DNA of 64,000 nucleotides from an uncultured Gammaproteobacteria bacterium (GTDB lineage: Bacteria > Pseudomonadota > Gammaproteobacteria > Ga0077536). Below the pieces are notes generated by a model. The model had not been told where the DNA came from. It ran no database searches and was given only the letters and a program-made list of their open reading frames with translations. Shown one piece after another: positions 55,213 to 63,435 of this stretch. Both the position numbers and the translations under genes were made by a program. The stretch covers positions 1 through 64,000 of the forward strand of contig CALKCL010000016.1 of assembly GCA_938082545.1 (NCBI GenBank), read 5' to 3'. The first letter of the stretch is position 1, and the number at the start of each line of letters is the position of its first letter.

Positions 55213-56511
55213 ATGAAAAACGATGAGCATGATACGCTGACCATCCAAAAATTTGCTCACGATGGGCGTGGCGTGGCTCGATTAAAAGGAAAAACCGTAT
55301 TTGTGTCTAATGCGCTGCCCGGAGAAACGGTAGAGGCGGAGATTGTTTACACGCATCGTAGCTTTGATGAAGCAAAAGCCATTAGTGTACTAAGCGGGAA
55401 AAGTCATCTTCGCGTTACTCCAAAGTGTGAATATTTTGAGAAATGCGGTGGTTGCGATTTGCAGCATATTCAAGACTCTTATCAATTAAAGTATAAGCGA
55501 GATGTATTGGCCGAAATATTGGCTCGTCAATCAGATTTGACTGCAGAATATGAGTTGGAGGCGGTCACTAGTCTCCCATGGCGATATCGCCGAAATGCTA
55601 GAATTGCTGTTTCCACCTCTCTTGAACACGGACTTACGTTAGGCTTTCGTGAGAAGGGCAGTAGAACTGTTGTCCATTGCTTAAAATGCGACATCCTTGA
55701 ACCTTCATTATCAGATCTATTGCCTCATTTAACTGATCTGATTCAAGGGTTAGACTTTAAAAACTGTATACCTGAAGTAGAGTTACTTTCGACAGAAGAC
55801 AATGTGACTGTAACCCTATTTATTGAACCCAAATTCAATGCTTCAGATCGAATAAAGTTAAGTGATTTTGCCAATGCACATAAAGTTAGTGTCTGTCGTA
55901 AATCTGGCAAGACGATTGAGTCTTTAGGAAGCTCAAACGCAGATCATGGCTACTATATTAATGACCTATATTTTGAGATCTCTCCTGGTAGTTTCTTGCA
56001 AACGAACCATGAAATAAACACAGCGTTAGTGGCTCATGCTTTAGAGGTCTTGGCGCCATCAAAAAACGAAACTATTGCGGACTTATTTTGTGGTATGGGT
56101 AATTTCAGTTTACCTCTAGCGCAGTTGGCTGGTTCAGTTGTAGGCGTTGAGTCCGACAGAGATCTACTTGCACAAGGGCGCGCGAATGCTGATTTAAATG
56201 CGATTCTGAATTGCGAATTTTTGCGAGGAGACCTTTTTAAATGTAGCAAATTCTTATTAGCGCGGCTTGCAGATTGCGAAAAAATTCTACTAGATCCTCC
56301 ACGCGTAGGTGCATTGGATTTCGTGACTAATTGTGATTTTGAAAAAATTAATCATATCGTCTATGTTTCTTGCAGCCCCTCTACATTTGCTAGGGATGCT
56401 AAAGTATTGTGCGGTAGACATAAATTTACACTTATCAGCACACGTGTTTTTGATATGTTTCCTCAGACAGCTCATGTTGAACTTGTTGGTGTGTTTAAAA
56501 AAGGGATATAA
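55213..56511 (+). CDS. rlmD: 23S rRNA (uracil-1939-C5)-methyltransferase
   Basis: 432 residues from ATG 55213. N-terminal TRAM domain (LTIQKFAHDGRGVARLKGKTVFVSNALPGETVEAEIV), four-cysteine Fe-S site (CEYFEKCGGC and CLKC), SAM motif ADLFCGMGNFSLPLA, and catalytic Cys in YVSCSPSTFARD. The ORF extends further 5' into the previous gene, but the TRAM domain fixes the start. Methylates U1939 of 23S rRNA. Confidence 0.95.
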   Translation: MKNDEHDTLTIQKFAHDGRGVARLKGKTVFVSNALPGETVEAEIVYTHRSFDEAKAISVLSGKSHLRVTPKCEYFEKCGGCDLQHIQDSYQLKYKRDVLAEILARQSDLTAEYELEAVTSLPWRYRRNARIAVSTSLEHGLTLGFREKGSRTVVHCLKCDILEPSLSDLLPHLTDLIQGLDFKNCIPEVELLSTEDNVTVTLFIEPKFNASDRIKLSDFANAHKVSVCRKSGKTIESLGSSNADHGYYINDLYFEISPGSFLQTNHEINTALVAHALEVLAPSKNETIADLFCGMGNFSLPLAQLAGSVVGVESDRDLLAQGRANADLNAILNCEFLRGDLFKCSKFLLARLADCEKILLDPPRVGALDFVTNCDFEKINHIVYVSCSPSTFARDAKVLCGRHKFTLISTRVFDMFPQTAHVELVGVFKKGI

Positions 56512-56516
56512 GTGCT

Positions 56517-58001
56517 ATGTATTTATACCTCAGGTTAATATTAGTTTTATTAATGGTTCAATGCTTTCAAGTCCACGCAGAAACTGAGCGAAATAGAATT
56601 CGCTTTGGTATCCCTACAGCGCCGAGTTCTCTTGACCCTAGATTCTCTGTTGATGCAGTGTCAGCGAGGTTGCAGAATTTGGTACATCGCTCTTTAGTTC
56701 GATTCGAAGAGACTCAGATGGTGGTTCCTGATTTAGCCGAGTGGGAGAAATTAGCACCACTGCATTATCGTTTTACAATAAATGAGGGCGCATACTTTAA
56801 TAATGGGAATAAGGTAGTGGCATCTGATGTCCACGCTACTTACAAATCTATTCTAGATCCTAAAATTCTGTCTCCCCACATAGGTAGTTTGAAAAACATT
56901 AGAGAGATAATCGAACTTGACGATCGGACAGTGGATTTTATTTTAAATGAAGCTGATCATTTTTTCCCTGATTCTTTGTCCATTGGCATTTTGCCAGCTG
57001 CATACGTTCAGAATCCTCCCCCCAAAAATATTTTCGCAGCAAGTGCAGGTCCATTCGAGGTTTTAAGTTGGACGACAAATGAGCCATTAGTATTGCGTCG
57101 AAGAAAAGACGGTCATATATTTGAGTTCATCGCAATTAAAGATAGCAACGCTAGATCTTTACGATTGATCTCCGGCGAGATAGATATTATGCAAGGAGAT
57201 GTTCCTCCCCATATTTATGCATCGCTTTTACAGCGCCCGTATTTGTATGGAAAAAGAATTGCGGGTAATACGTTCTCTTATTTAGGGTTTAATTTAAAAG
57301 ATGGGATTACTTCTGACCCAAGATTTCGTCAAGCCTTAGCCCATGCAATTAATCGAGATGCAATTTTAAAATTTCTTTTTCAAGGCTCCGCAAGAAAAGC
57401 ATGGGCGCTATTTCCCCCTAGCCATTGGGCGGGAGCAGAAAATTTGACGGGGTTTTCGTATAATCCCACGTTATCACGAAAAATTATTGCAGAAATAAAC
57501 CCTACAGCAACACCAATTATTTTGAATTATAAAACATCCACGAATAAATTTAGACAGCGTGTCGCAAACGTAATACAAAGCCAACTAGCATCTGTTGGAG
57601 TGGAGATGAAGATTGAAATTTTAGACTTCGGTACGCTGATGGGAGAGATTTCTCGAGGCGATTTCCAATCTTATTCGCTATCATGGGTGGGGCTACGAAC
57701 GTCTGATATGTATCGCCAGATTTTTCACAGTAAATCCGTGCCTCCTTTGGGGAAAAATAGAGGGCATTACAAGAGTATCCGAGCAGATGAGCTAATAGAA
57801 ATGGCTGAGAAAGAAAGTGACTTACATTTGCGACGCAATCTCTATAAGAAACTTCAATTTCTTTTGCTAGAAGAGTTGCCTTATGTCCCTTTATGGTTTG
57901 AAGATCACTTAGTAGTGATGCGAAAAGATATACAATCCTATACTACAAATATTGATGGGGGCTACGCTGCATTAATTGATACGCAGAGATCTCGAAAATG
58001 A
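56517..58001 (+). CDS. Peptide-type ABC transporter substrate-binding protein
   Basis: 494 residues, SBP family 5 (DppA/OppA/MppA/YejA type). A signal peptide (about residues 1-22, ending VHA) directs export to the periplasm; there is no lipobox. Family core: IRFGIPTAPSSLDPRFSVDAVSARLQNLVHRSLVRFE, GPFEVLSWTTNEPLVLRRR, FRQALAHAINRDAILKFLFQGSARKA. It overlaps the YkuD gene by ATGA and is followed by two cognate permeases and nagZ, suggesting murein peptides or muropeptides as ligand. Plain oligopeptide import is the alternative. Confidence 0.88.
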   Translation: MYLYLRLILVLLMVQCFQVHAETERNRIRFGIPTAPSSLDPRFSVDAVSARLQNLVHRSLVRFEETQMVVPDLAEWEKLAPLHYRFTINEGAYFNNGNKVVASDVHATYKSILDPKILSPHIGSLKNIREIIELDDRTVDFILNEADHFFPDSLSIGILPAAYVQNPPPKNIFAASAGPFEVLSWTTNEPLVLRRRKDGHIFEFIAIKDSNARSLRLISGEIDIMQGDVPPHIYASLLQRPYLYGKRIAGNTFSYLGFNLKDGITSDPRFRQALAHAINRDAILKFLFQGSARKAWALFPPSHWAGAENLTGFSYNPTLSRKIIAEINPTATPIILNYKTSTNKFRQRVANVIQSQLASVGVEMKIEILDFGTLMGEISRGDFQSYSLSWVGLRTSDMYRQIFHSKSVPPLGKNRGHYKSIRADELIEMAEKESDLHLRRNLYKKLQFLLLEELPYVPLWFEDHLVVMRKDIQSYTTNIDGGYAALIDTQRSRK

Positions 58002-58489
58002 AACCAGATACAAGCGTTATATATATATCTGTCGGCAAGCAGACTCTCACCGTTGTCGATGTGAATCAAAATAAGCGCCAATATTCTATCTCGACTGCGC
58101 GCAATGGACCTGGAGAGCTACTTGGCAGTGAATGCACTCCTTTGGGGCTACATTGTATTGCGGAGATGATTGGTCAAGGAACTGCCGAAGGGACTGTTTT
58201 TATCGGCCGCAAGCCAACTGGAGAGGTCTCTTCGCAGGAAGTACTTAAACAGTTCCCAGAACGAGATTGGATAGTCACACGTATTATGTGGTTGAGTGGA
58301 CTTGAGCCCGGCAAGAACTTGGGGGGAAAGGTGGATACAAAGGCCCGGTACATCTATATTCACGGGACACCTTATGAAGAGTTTTTAGGTAAGCCTAACT
58401 CAAAGGGATGTATCCAGATGGGGAACCGAAACATCATTGAGTTGTTCAATATAGTCGGGGTAGGAACAAAAGTGATGATTCAAGAATGA
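57998..58489 (+). CDS. YkuD-domain enzyme without signal peptide (putative cytosolic L,D-carboxypeptidase)
   Basis: 163 residues, almost entirely one YkuD (L,D-transpeptidase) domain. The catalytic site reads H122-G-T ... S-K-G-C138-I-Q-M, so the usual SHGC-x-R/N is SKGC-x-Q. No signal peptide or membrane helix is visible; the protein starts MKPDTSVIYISVGKQ, so it is probably cytosolic. Known cytosolic YkuD proteins such as ElsL of Acinetobacter act as L,D-carboxypeptidases in murein recycling, removing the terminal D-Ala from tetrapeptides. Context (permeases and nagZ) fits that role. Classical periplasmic cross-linking is unlikely without export. Confidence 0.82.
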   Translation: MKPDTSVIYISVGKQTLTVVDVNQNKRQYSISTARNGPGELLGSECTPLGLHCIAEMIGQGTAEGTVFIGRKPTGEVSSQEVLKQFPERDWIVTRIMWLSGLEPGKNLGGKVDTKARYIYIHGTPYEEFLGKPNSKGCIQMGNRNIIELFNIVGVGTKVMIQE

Positions 58490-58553
58490 TTCACTGTCTG
58501 CCAACCAAGTTAGGCACTGCTCAGTTCACGTTGTCAAAAAGAGAGAGTTTCGC

Positions 58554-59483
58554 GTGGGAAAATTAGAGTCAGTTTTTACCCATGTTATCACAGCTTTTAT
58601 TGTAACTATCTGTGTCGTAACAATAGTCTTTTTTTTTATTCACTTAATTCCAGGAGATCCGATCGTAGCTATTCTGGGGGAGCAGGCGGCATTGCAAGAT
58701 GTCGAGCAATTAAGGGCGCAACTGGGCTTAGACCTTCCTTTAACTTCCCAGTGGATTCAATTTATTACAGATCTGGTGGTTGGAGATCTAGGGTTCTCCT
58801 TTTATTATCATGCACCAGTTGCACCTATCATCGCTAAAAGTACTGTCATGACATTTTATCTTACCGGCGCGGCTTTTATCATTGCGACTAGCGTGGGAAT
58901 TTCTCTAGGCATTGTGGCCGCTTTATATCAAGAAAAAGTGTGGGACCGATTAGCTGTTTTTGTCGCGCTCGTTAGCATGTCTATTCCAAATTTCGTATTT
59001 GGACCTATCTTAATTATAGTATTTGCAGTTAAGCTTCAATGGCTTCCGATTGGGGCCTCAGAGGGAGTCTTATCCATAGTTTTGCCTGCTTTAGCTTTAG
59101 GACTGTCTTTGGCCGCCCTGACTATGCGCATGACTCGTGCCTCCGTGATCGAGGTTCTCAGAGAGCCCTACATTCTTGCCATTAGAGCTAAGGGATTGTC
59201 TCAATCGAGAATTATGCTGGCACACGTTTTTCGTAACGCTCTGCTTCCCGTTGTCACAACGTTAGGTTTACAGCTTGGTCTGTTATTGGGTGGCGCCGTT
59301 ATTACGGAAGCGATTTTCAGTTGGCCAGGATTAGGATCGTTAGTCATAGAGTCTATTTCTAGAAGAGACTACCCGATGGTGCAGGCTTCTGTTTTAGTAA
59401 TAGCAGTCAGCTACATTATCATTAATATGCTGACCGACATTTTATATAAAGTACTAGACCCACGCGTGGTTCTGGGCTCGTGA
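58554..59483 (+). CDS. Peptide ABC transporter permease, DppB type
   Basis: 309 residues, about six membrane helices. N-terminal VTIVFFFIHLIPGDPI, and the EAA-type loop RASVIEVLREPYILAIRAKGLSQSRIMLAHVFRNALLPVVT that contacts an ATPase. Start GTG 58554 follows GAGAGAG; 64 bp separate it from the YkuD gene. Pairs with the next gene as the inner-membrane pore. Confidence 0.92.
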   Translation: MGKLESVFTHVITAFIVTICVVTIVFFFIHLIPGDPIVAILGEQAALQDVEQLRAQLGLDLPLTSQWIQFITDLVVGDLGFSFYYHAPVAPIIAKSTVMTFYLTGAAFIIATSVGISLGIVAALYQEKVWDRLAVFVALVSMSIPNFVFGPILIIVFAVKLQWLPIGASEGVLSIVLPALALGLSLAALTMRMTRASVIEVLREPYILAIRAKGLSQSRIMLAHVFRNALLPVVTTLGLQLGLLLGGAVITEAIFSWPGLGSLVIESISRRDYPMVQASVLVIAVSYIIINMLTDILYKVLDPRVVLGS

Positions 59484-60289
59484 AGAAATCAACTTTTGTC
59501 CTGATTTTTTCTATGGTTCTTTGGTTAGTTGTTTTGATCTTTTCATCTTGGGATCAATCAGTCTTAAACACTATTGATTTAGAAAAAATTCTTATGCCTC
59601 CAAGTAGTGAGAGTCTTTTTGGATCTGATGATTTAGGAAGAAGTATTGGACCCAGAATAGTCTCGGGTGCTCGACTATCACTTTTTGTCGTCATAATCGT
59701 GCTCACTGTTACAAGTGTTTTTGGAACGCTAATAGGTATTCTCTCTGGCTTGGTTGGTGGAACATTCGATTCGATTATGATGCGCATTATTGATATTTTT
59801 CTTTCTTTCCCTGGCATACTGTTAGCAATCAGTTTGGCTGGAATCTTGGGTGGTGGCTTGCATAATGTTGTCCTAGCATTGTCGGCGGTCGGTTGGGTAG
59901 GGTTTGCCCGATTATCCCGGGCACAAACTTTAAGAGTTAAGCAATTAGATCATGTCTTAGTTGCCCAACTTTTGGGAACGACTACGCCAAAAATTATTAT
60001 ATTACATGTCTTGCCGCTGATTGTGAGTCCAATGCTAGTCGAACTCACATACTCGGCTGCCAGTGTTATTCTTTCGGAAGCTGGTCTTTCTTTTTTAGGT
60101 ATTGGAGTCTCTTCGCCCACAGCCTCCCTTGGTTCAATGGTTAGAGACGGCTCTTTTTATCTAATGACAGCGCCACATTATGTTATTTTGACAGGGATGG
60201 CCTTGATGAGCCTTGTGTTTCTCATCAATGTTGCAGGAGATAGGCTTCAGGAGAAATTAGCCGAGGGCTATTCTCGCAACATAAATTAA
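59480..60289 (+). CDS. Peptide ABC transporter permease, DppC type
   Basis: 269 residues, about six membrane helices, with LFGSDDLGRSIGPRIVSGARLSLFVVI near the N-terminus (the DppC LGTDxxGRD segment) and the ATPase-contact loop LRVKQLDHVLVAQLLGTTTPKIIILHVLPLI. GTG start overlapping the dppB-like stop (GTGA). No DppD/F-type ATPase gene follows; nagZ comes 54 bp later. Confidence 0.92.
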   Translation: MKKSTFVLIFSMVLWLVVLIFSSWDQSVLNTIDLEKILMPPSSESLFGSDDLGRSIGPRIVSGARLSLFVVIIVLTVTSVFGTLIGILSGLVGGTFDSIMMRIIDIFLSFPGILLAISLAGILGGGLHNVVLALSAVGWVGFARLSRAQTLRVKQLDHVLVAQLLGTTTPKIIILHVLPLIVSPMLVELTYSAASVILSEAGLSFLGIGVSSPTASLGSMVRDGSFYLMTAPHYVILTGMALMSLVFLINVAGDRLQEKLAEGYSRNIN

Positions 60290-60343
60290 TGCAACTATTG
60301 AATAGTTAGATAATGATGCATCTAAAAATAGATTGAGTTACAT

Positions 60344-61381
60344 ATGCTTGGACCTTTGGTTATAGATATACAAGGCACATCTCTCAGCTTCGAAGATAGA
60401 GAGCTATTGCTGCATCCGCTAGTAGGAGGGGTTATATTATTTGCTCGGAACTATTTAGAAGTGGGGCAGTTAGATAGCTTATGTAAACAGATTAAACACT
60501 TGCGTAGCCCGAGCCTGTTAGTAATGGTTGATCAGGAAGGGGGTCGTGTTCAACGATTTAAAAATGGATTCACCCTGCTTCCCGCGTTGGGCATACTTGG
60601 CAAGATATACGATATTGATTCATACGAAGCTATAAGCCTCACCAGAGATTGTGCGTGGATGATGTCCAGTGAATTGCTTGCAGCAGGAGTAGATTTAAGC
60701 TTGGCTCCAGTGCTAGATATCAATGGTGCTCAAAGCGAGGTGATCGGGACTAGGGCTTTCCATACCGACAGTGCTATCGTTTCTGAACTTGCCCTTGTAT
60801 ATATTGATGCGATGCATCGATGTGGCATGCGGTCTGTAGCGAAACATTTTCCTGGACATGGTTCCGTCCTTGCTGACTCACATAAAGAATTACCAGTAGA
60901 TTTCAGGGAGCTAAAAGAAATAGAGAGTAATGATTTGATTCCTTTCGTCGACGTCGCTAAAGCAGGATTAGCTGCAGTAATGATGGCTCATGTTTCTTAT
61001 CCTAAAATAGATAAACTACCGGCAGGATATTCGAAAGTCTGGATATCTAGTATTCTGAAATCAGATTATGGATTCTCTGGGCTAGTAATGAGTGATGATT
61101 TGACTATGACAGGTGCAGCGACCTATGACTCATACATAGACAGAGCCCACGCCTCGTTTTCTGCTGGCTGTGATTCGCTATTAGTATGTAATAATCGCTC
61201 AGCAGTAGAAGATTTATTGAGTGTGAATACTAGTGTATTTGATGAGTTTGAGCTGAAAAATTTGGAGCTACTCAGAGGGATTTCCGTCGATAAGGAACTT
61301 AAAGTTCTGCAATCGAGTGAAAAATGGCATGCTATACGAGCCCGAATTGGCGCGCTCGAATTAGCCCATTACGCTCATTAG
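60344..61381 (+). CDS. nagZ: Beta-N-acetylhexosaminidase NagZ
   Basis: 345 residues, GH3 family. VMVDQEGGRVQR, KHFPGHGSVLADSHKELPVD (catalytic His on the mobile loop, about residue 174) and SDDLTMTGA with the nucleophile Asp are intact. NagZ is cytosolic and removes GlcNAc from anhydro-muropeptides during murein recycling. Its place directly behind the binding protein/YkuD/permease genes links that transporter to recycling. Confidence 0.95.
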   Translation: MLGPLVIDIQGTSLSFEDRELLLHPLVGGVILFARNYLEVGQLDSLCKQIKHLRSPSLLVMVDQEGGRVQRFKNGFTLLPALGILGKIYDIDSYEAISLTRDCAWMMSSELLAAGVDLSLAPVLDINGAQSEVIGTRAFHTDSAIVSELALVYIDAMHRCGMRSVAKHFPGHGSVLADSHKELPVDFRELKEIESNDLIPFVDVAKAGLAAVMMAHVSYPKIDKLPAGYSKVWISSILKSDYGFSGLVMSDDLTMTGAATYDSYIDRAHASFSAGCDSLLVCNNRSAVEDLLSVNTSVFDEFELKNLELLRGISVDKELKVLQSSEKWHAIRARIGALELAHYAH

Positions 61382-61487
61382 TGATGTGAATTGAGTATAT
61401 CTTGTCTGTACCTTAAGATAGCCAAATATTTTTGAAACTCGATTGAGTACTTAATTAGCAACTAAGGAAAAACTGAAGGGAAGCATA

Positions 61488-62594
61488 ATGATTGAGCAGG
61501 TTTTTGACTTTCTTACAGCCGAATCGTGGATTGTCCAGATTTTTATTGTAATTCTAGCAGCGTTGTCTTTAGACCTCTTTCAGCGCAGATTATGCAATCG
61601 ACTGCATGCTGAGCTGGAGAAAACAGAGAATTATTGGGACGACGCTTTAATTATTGCTCTTCGGAAGCCATTGAGACTGCTCATTTGGCTGACAGGAATC
61701 TCCTACGCAATAGCTATATCTCAGGAAGAAAGAGCGGCAGCTATTTTTACCGCGGTAGATAGTTTAAGAGATGTCGGTGTCATCTTTGCTTTCGCTTGGT
61801 TTGTCGTGGGGTTTATAGCTTCCGCTGAAAAATCTTATATAGGTCGACGCTCTATCTCTGAGGAAAGATTCGATAAAACCACGACATATGCTGTGTCTAA
61901 ACTTCTTAGGCTCTCAGTCATCATTACTGCTTCACTCGTAACTATGCAGACGCTAGGTTATAGCGTATCTGGTGTTCTTGCTTTTGGAGGAGTCGGAGGA
62001 GTTGCTGTTGGTTTTGCCGCTAAGGACCTGCTCGCTAACTTTTTTGGTGGTTTGATGATCTATCTCGATCGACCTTTTAGCGTCGGTGATTGGGTGCGCT
62101 CTCCTGACCGGGAAATAGAAGGTACTGTAGAGACGATCGGTTGGCGACTAACAACTATTCGGTCATTTGATAAGCGACCGTTATTTATCCCTAACTCTCT
62201 GTTTAATCAGATCGTCATTGAGAATCCATCCAGAATGACGAATAGAAGGATTTATGAAACCGTAGGTATTCGTTACGATGATTCACTGAAAATGGAGAAC
62301 ATAGTTGTCAGAGTCAAAGAGATGTTAAGGGGGCATAATGAAATAGACTCCTCACATACGATGATTGTGAATTTTAATAAAATGTCGAGCTCGTCCTTGG
62401 ACTTTTTTATTTACACGTACACGAAAACTACAGAATGGGTACGGTTCCATGAAATCAAACAGGATGTAATGTTGAAGGTGCTTGAGATCGTGGTATCAGA
62501 GGGAGCTGAATGCGCGTTTCCAACATCAACTATTCATCTCTTTAATTCCGACTCTGAGTCCGAGTCCGAGTTGAGACCGGAGCCAAGTAGGTAG
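61488..62594 (+). CDS. Small-conductance mechanosensitive channel (MscS family)
   Basis: 368 residues. Several N-terminal helices, then the TM3 pore and beta-domain block GVLAFGGVGGVAVGFAAKDLLANFFGGLMIYLDRPFSVGDWVRSPDREIEGTVETIGWRLTTIRSFDKRPLFIPNSLF, highly typical of MscS/YbdG-like channels. It opens under membrane tension to release solutes on osmotic downshock. The C-terminus ends in an acidic tail (SDSESESELRPEPSR) encoded by a short TCCGAG repeat (62547-62575). Confidence 0.9.
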   Translation: MIEQVFDFLTAESWIVQIFIVILAALSLDLFQRRLCNRLHAELEKTENYWDDALIIALRKPLRLLIWLTGISYAIAISQEERAAAIFTAVDSLRDVGVIFAFAWFVVGFIASAEKSYIGRRSISEERFDKTTTYAVSKLLRLSVIITASLVTMQTLGYSVSGVLAFGGVGGVAVGFAAKDLLANFFGGLMIYLDRPFSVGDWVRSPDREIEGTVETIGWRLTTIRSFDKRPLFIPNSLFNQIVIENPSRMTNRRIYETVGIRYDDSLKMENIVVRVKEMLRGHNEIDSSHTMIVNFNKMSSSSLDFFIYTYTKTTEWVRFHEIKQDVMLKVLEIVVSEGAECAFPTSTIHLFNSDSESESELRPEPSR

Positions 62595-62601
62595 TTCTAT
62601 T

Positions 62602-63432
62602 ATGCGAATTCCCTTCACTAAAATGCATGGTCTGGGAAACGATTTTGTAATTATCGATGAAATAGAGAAAATCTATGGTCTTACTCAAGAGACCTTCTTA
62701 CTTTTGGCTGATAGGAGATTAGGTGTAGGGTGCGATCAAATACTCTTACTCAGTCGTTCTGATGACAAGAGGGCGACTGCGAGATATCGTATTATAAATG
62801 CAGATGGTTCTGAAGCCGAGCAGTGTGGGAATGGTTTCCGGTGTGTTGTTAGATACCTTGAGATGCAAAATCCCTTAAGAGAAACAGTTGTTTTAGAGGT
62901 GGCCAGAAAATTTTTAAGTGGTCGATCTCTAGATGGAGGCAACGTAAGAGTCGAAATGGGGACGCCTGTTTTTGAGCCCGGGGAAATCCCCTATATAGCA
63001 TCGAGTTATAGCGATTTTTATAAAGCTGAAATTAGTGAGGTTTCGATCAAATTTAGCGCTGTATCGATTGGAAACCCACATGCGGTGATTCTAGTAGATT
63101 CAGTATCCGATGCATTAGTTCAGCAAGTTGGGTCTGCTTTACAGGGGGCTGGTTTGTTTCCGGAGGGGGTCAATGTCGGCTTTATGGAGATATGCGATAC
63201 GAATCATGTGCGACTTCGCGTGTTTGAGCGAGGAGTAGGCGAGACGCCCGCTTGTGGAACAGGGGCTTGTGCTGCGGTAGCTATTGGAAGACGTCTGGGA
63301 TTATTGAGTCCGAGGGTAGAAGTTAGCCTACCCGGTGGAATTGTCACTATTGATTGGTCAGATAATCCAATAGATAGTATTTTCATGACTGGCCCTACAG
63401 TGAGAGTGTTTGACGGTTTTATAGAGTTATAA
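62602..63432 (+). CDS. dapF: Diaminopimelate epimerase
   Basis: 276 residues. Both catalytic cysteines are present, in NADGSEAEQCGNGFRC and ETPACGTGACA. Converts LL-DAP to meso-DAP, used by MurE and for lysine. MHGLGNDFVIID near the N-terminus is diagnostic. It lies 7 bp after the MscS gene and 3 bp before the DUF484 gene, the usual dapF-DUF484-xerC order. Confidence 0.98.
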   Translation: MRIPFTKMHGLGNDFVIIDEIEKIYGLTQETFLLLADRRLGVGCDQILLLSRSDDKRATARYRIINADGSEAEQCGNGFRCVVRYLEMQNPLRETVVLEVARKFLSGRSLDGGNVRVEMGTPVFEPGEIPYIASSYSDFYKAEISEVSIKFSAVSIGNPHAVILVDSVSDALVQQVGSALQGAGLFPEGVNVGFMEICDTNHVRLRVFERGVGETPACGTGACAAVAIGRRLGLLSPRVEVSLPGGIVTIDWSDNPIDSIFMTGPTVRVFDGFIEL

Positions 63433-63435
63433 AAA

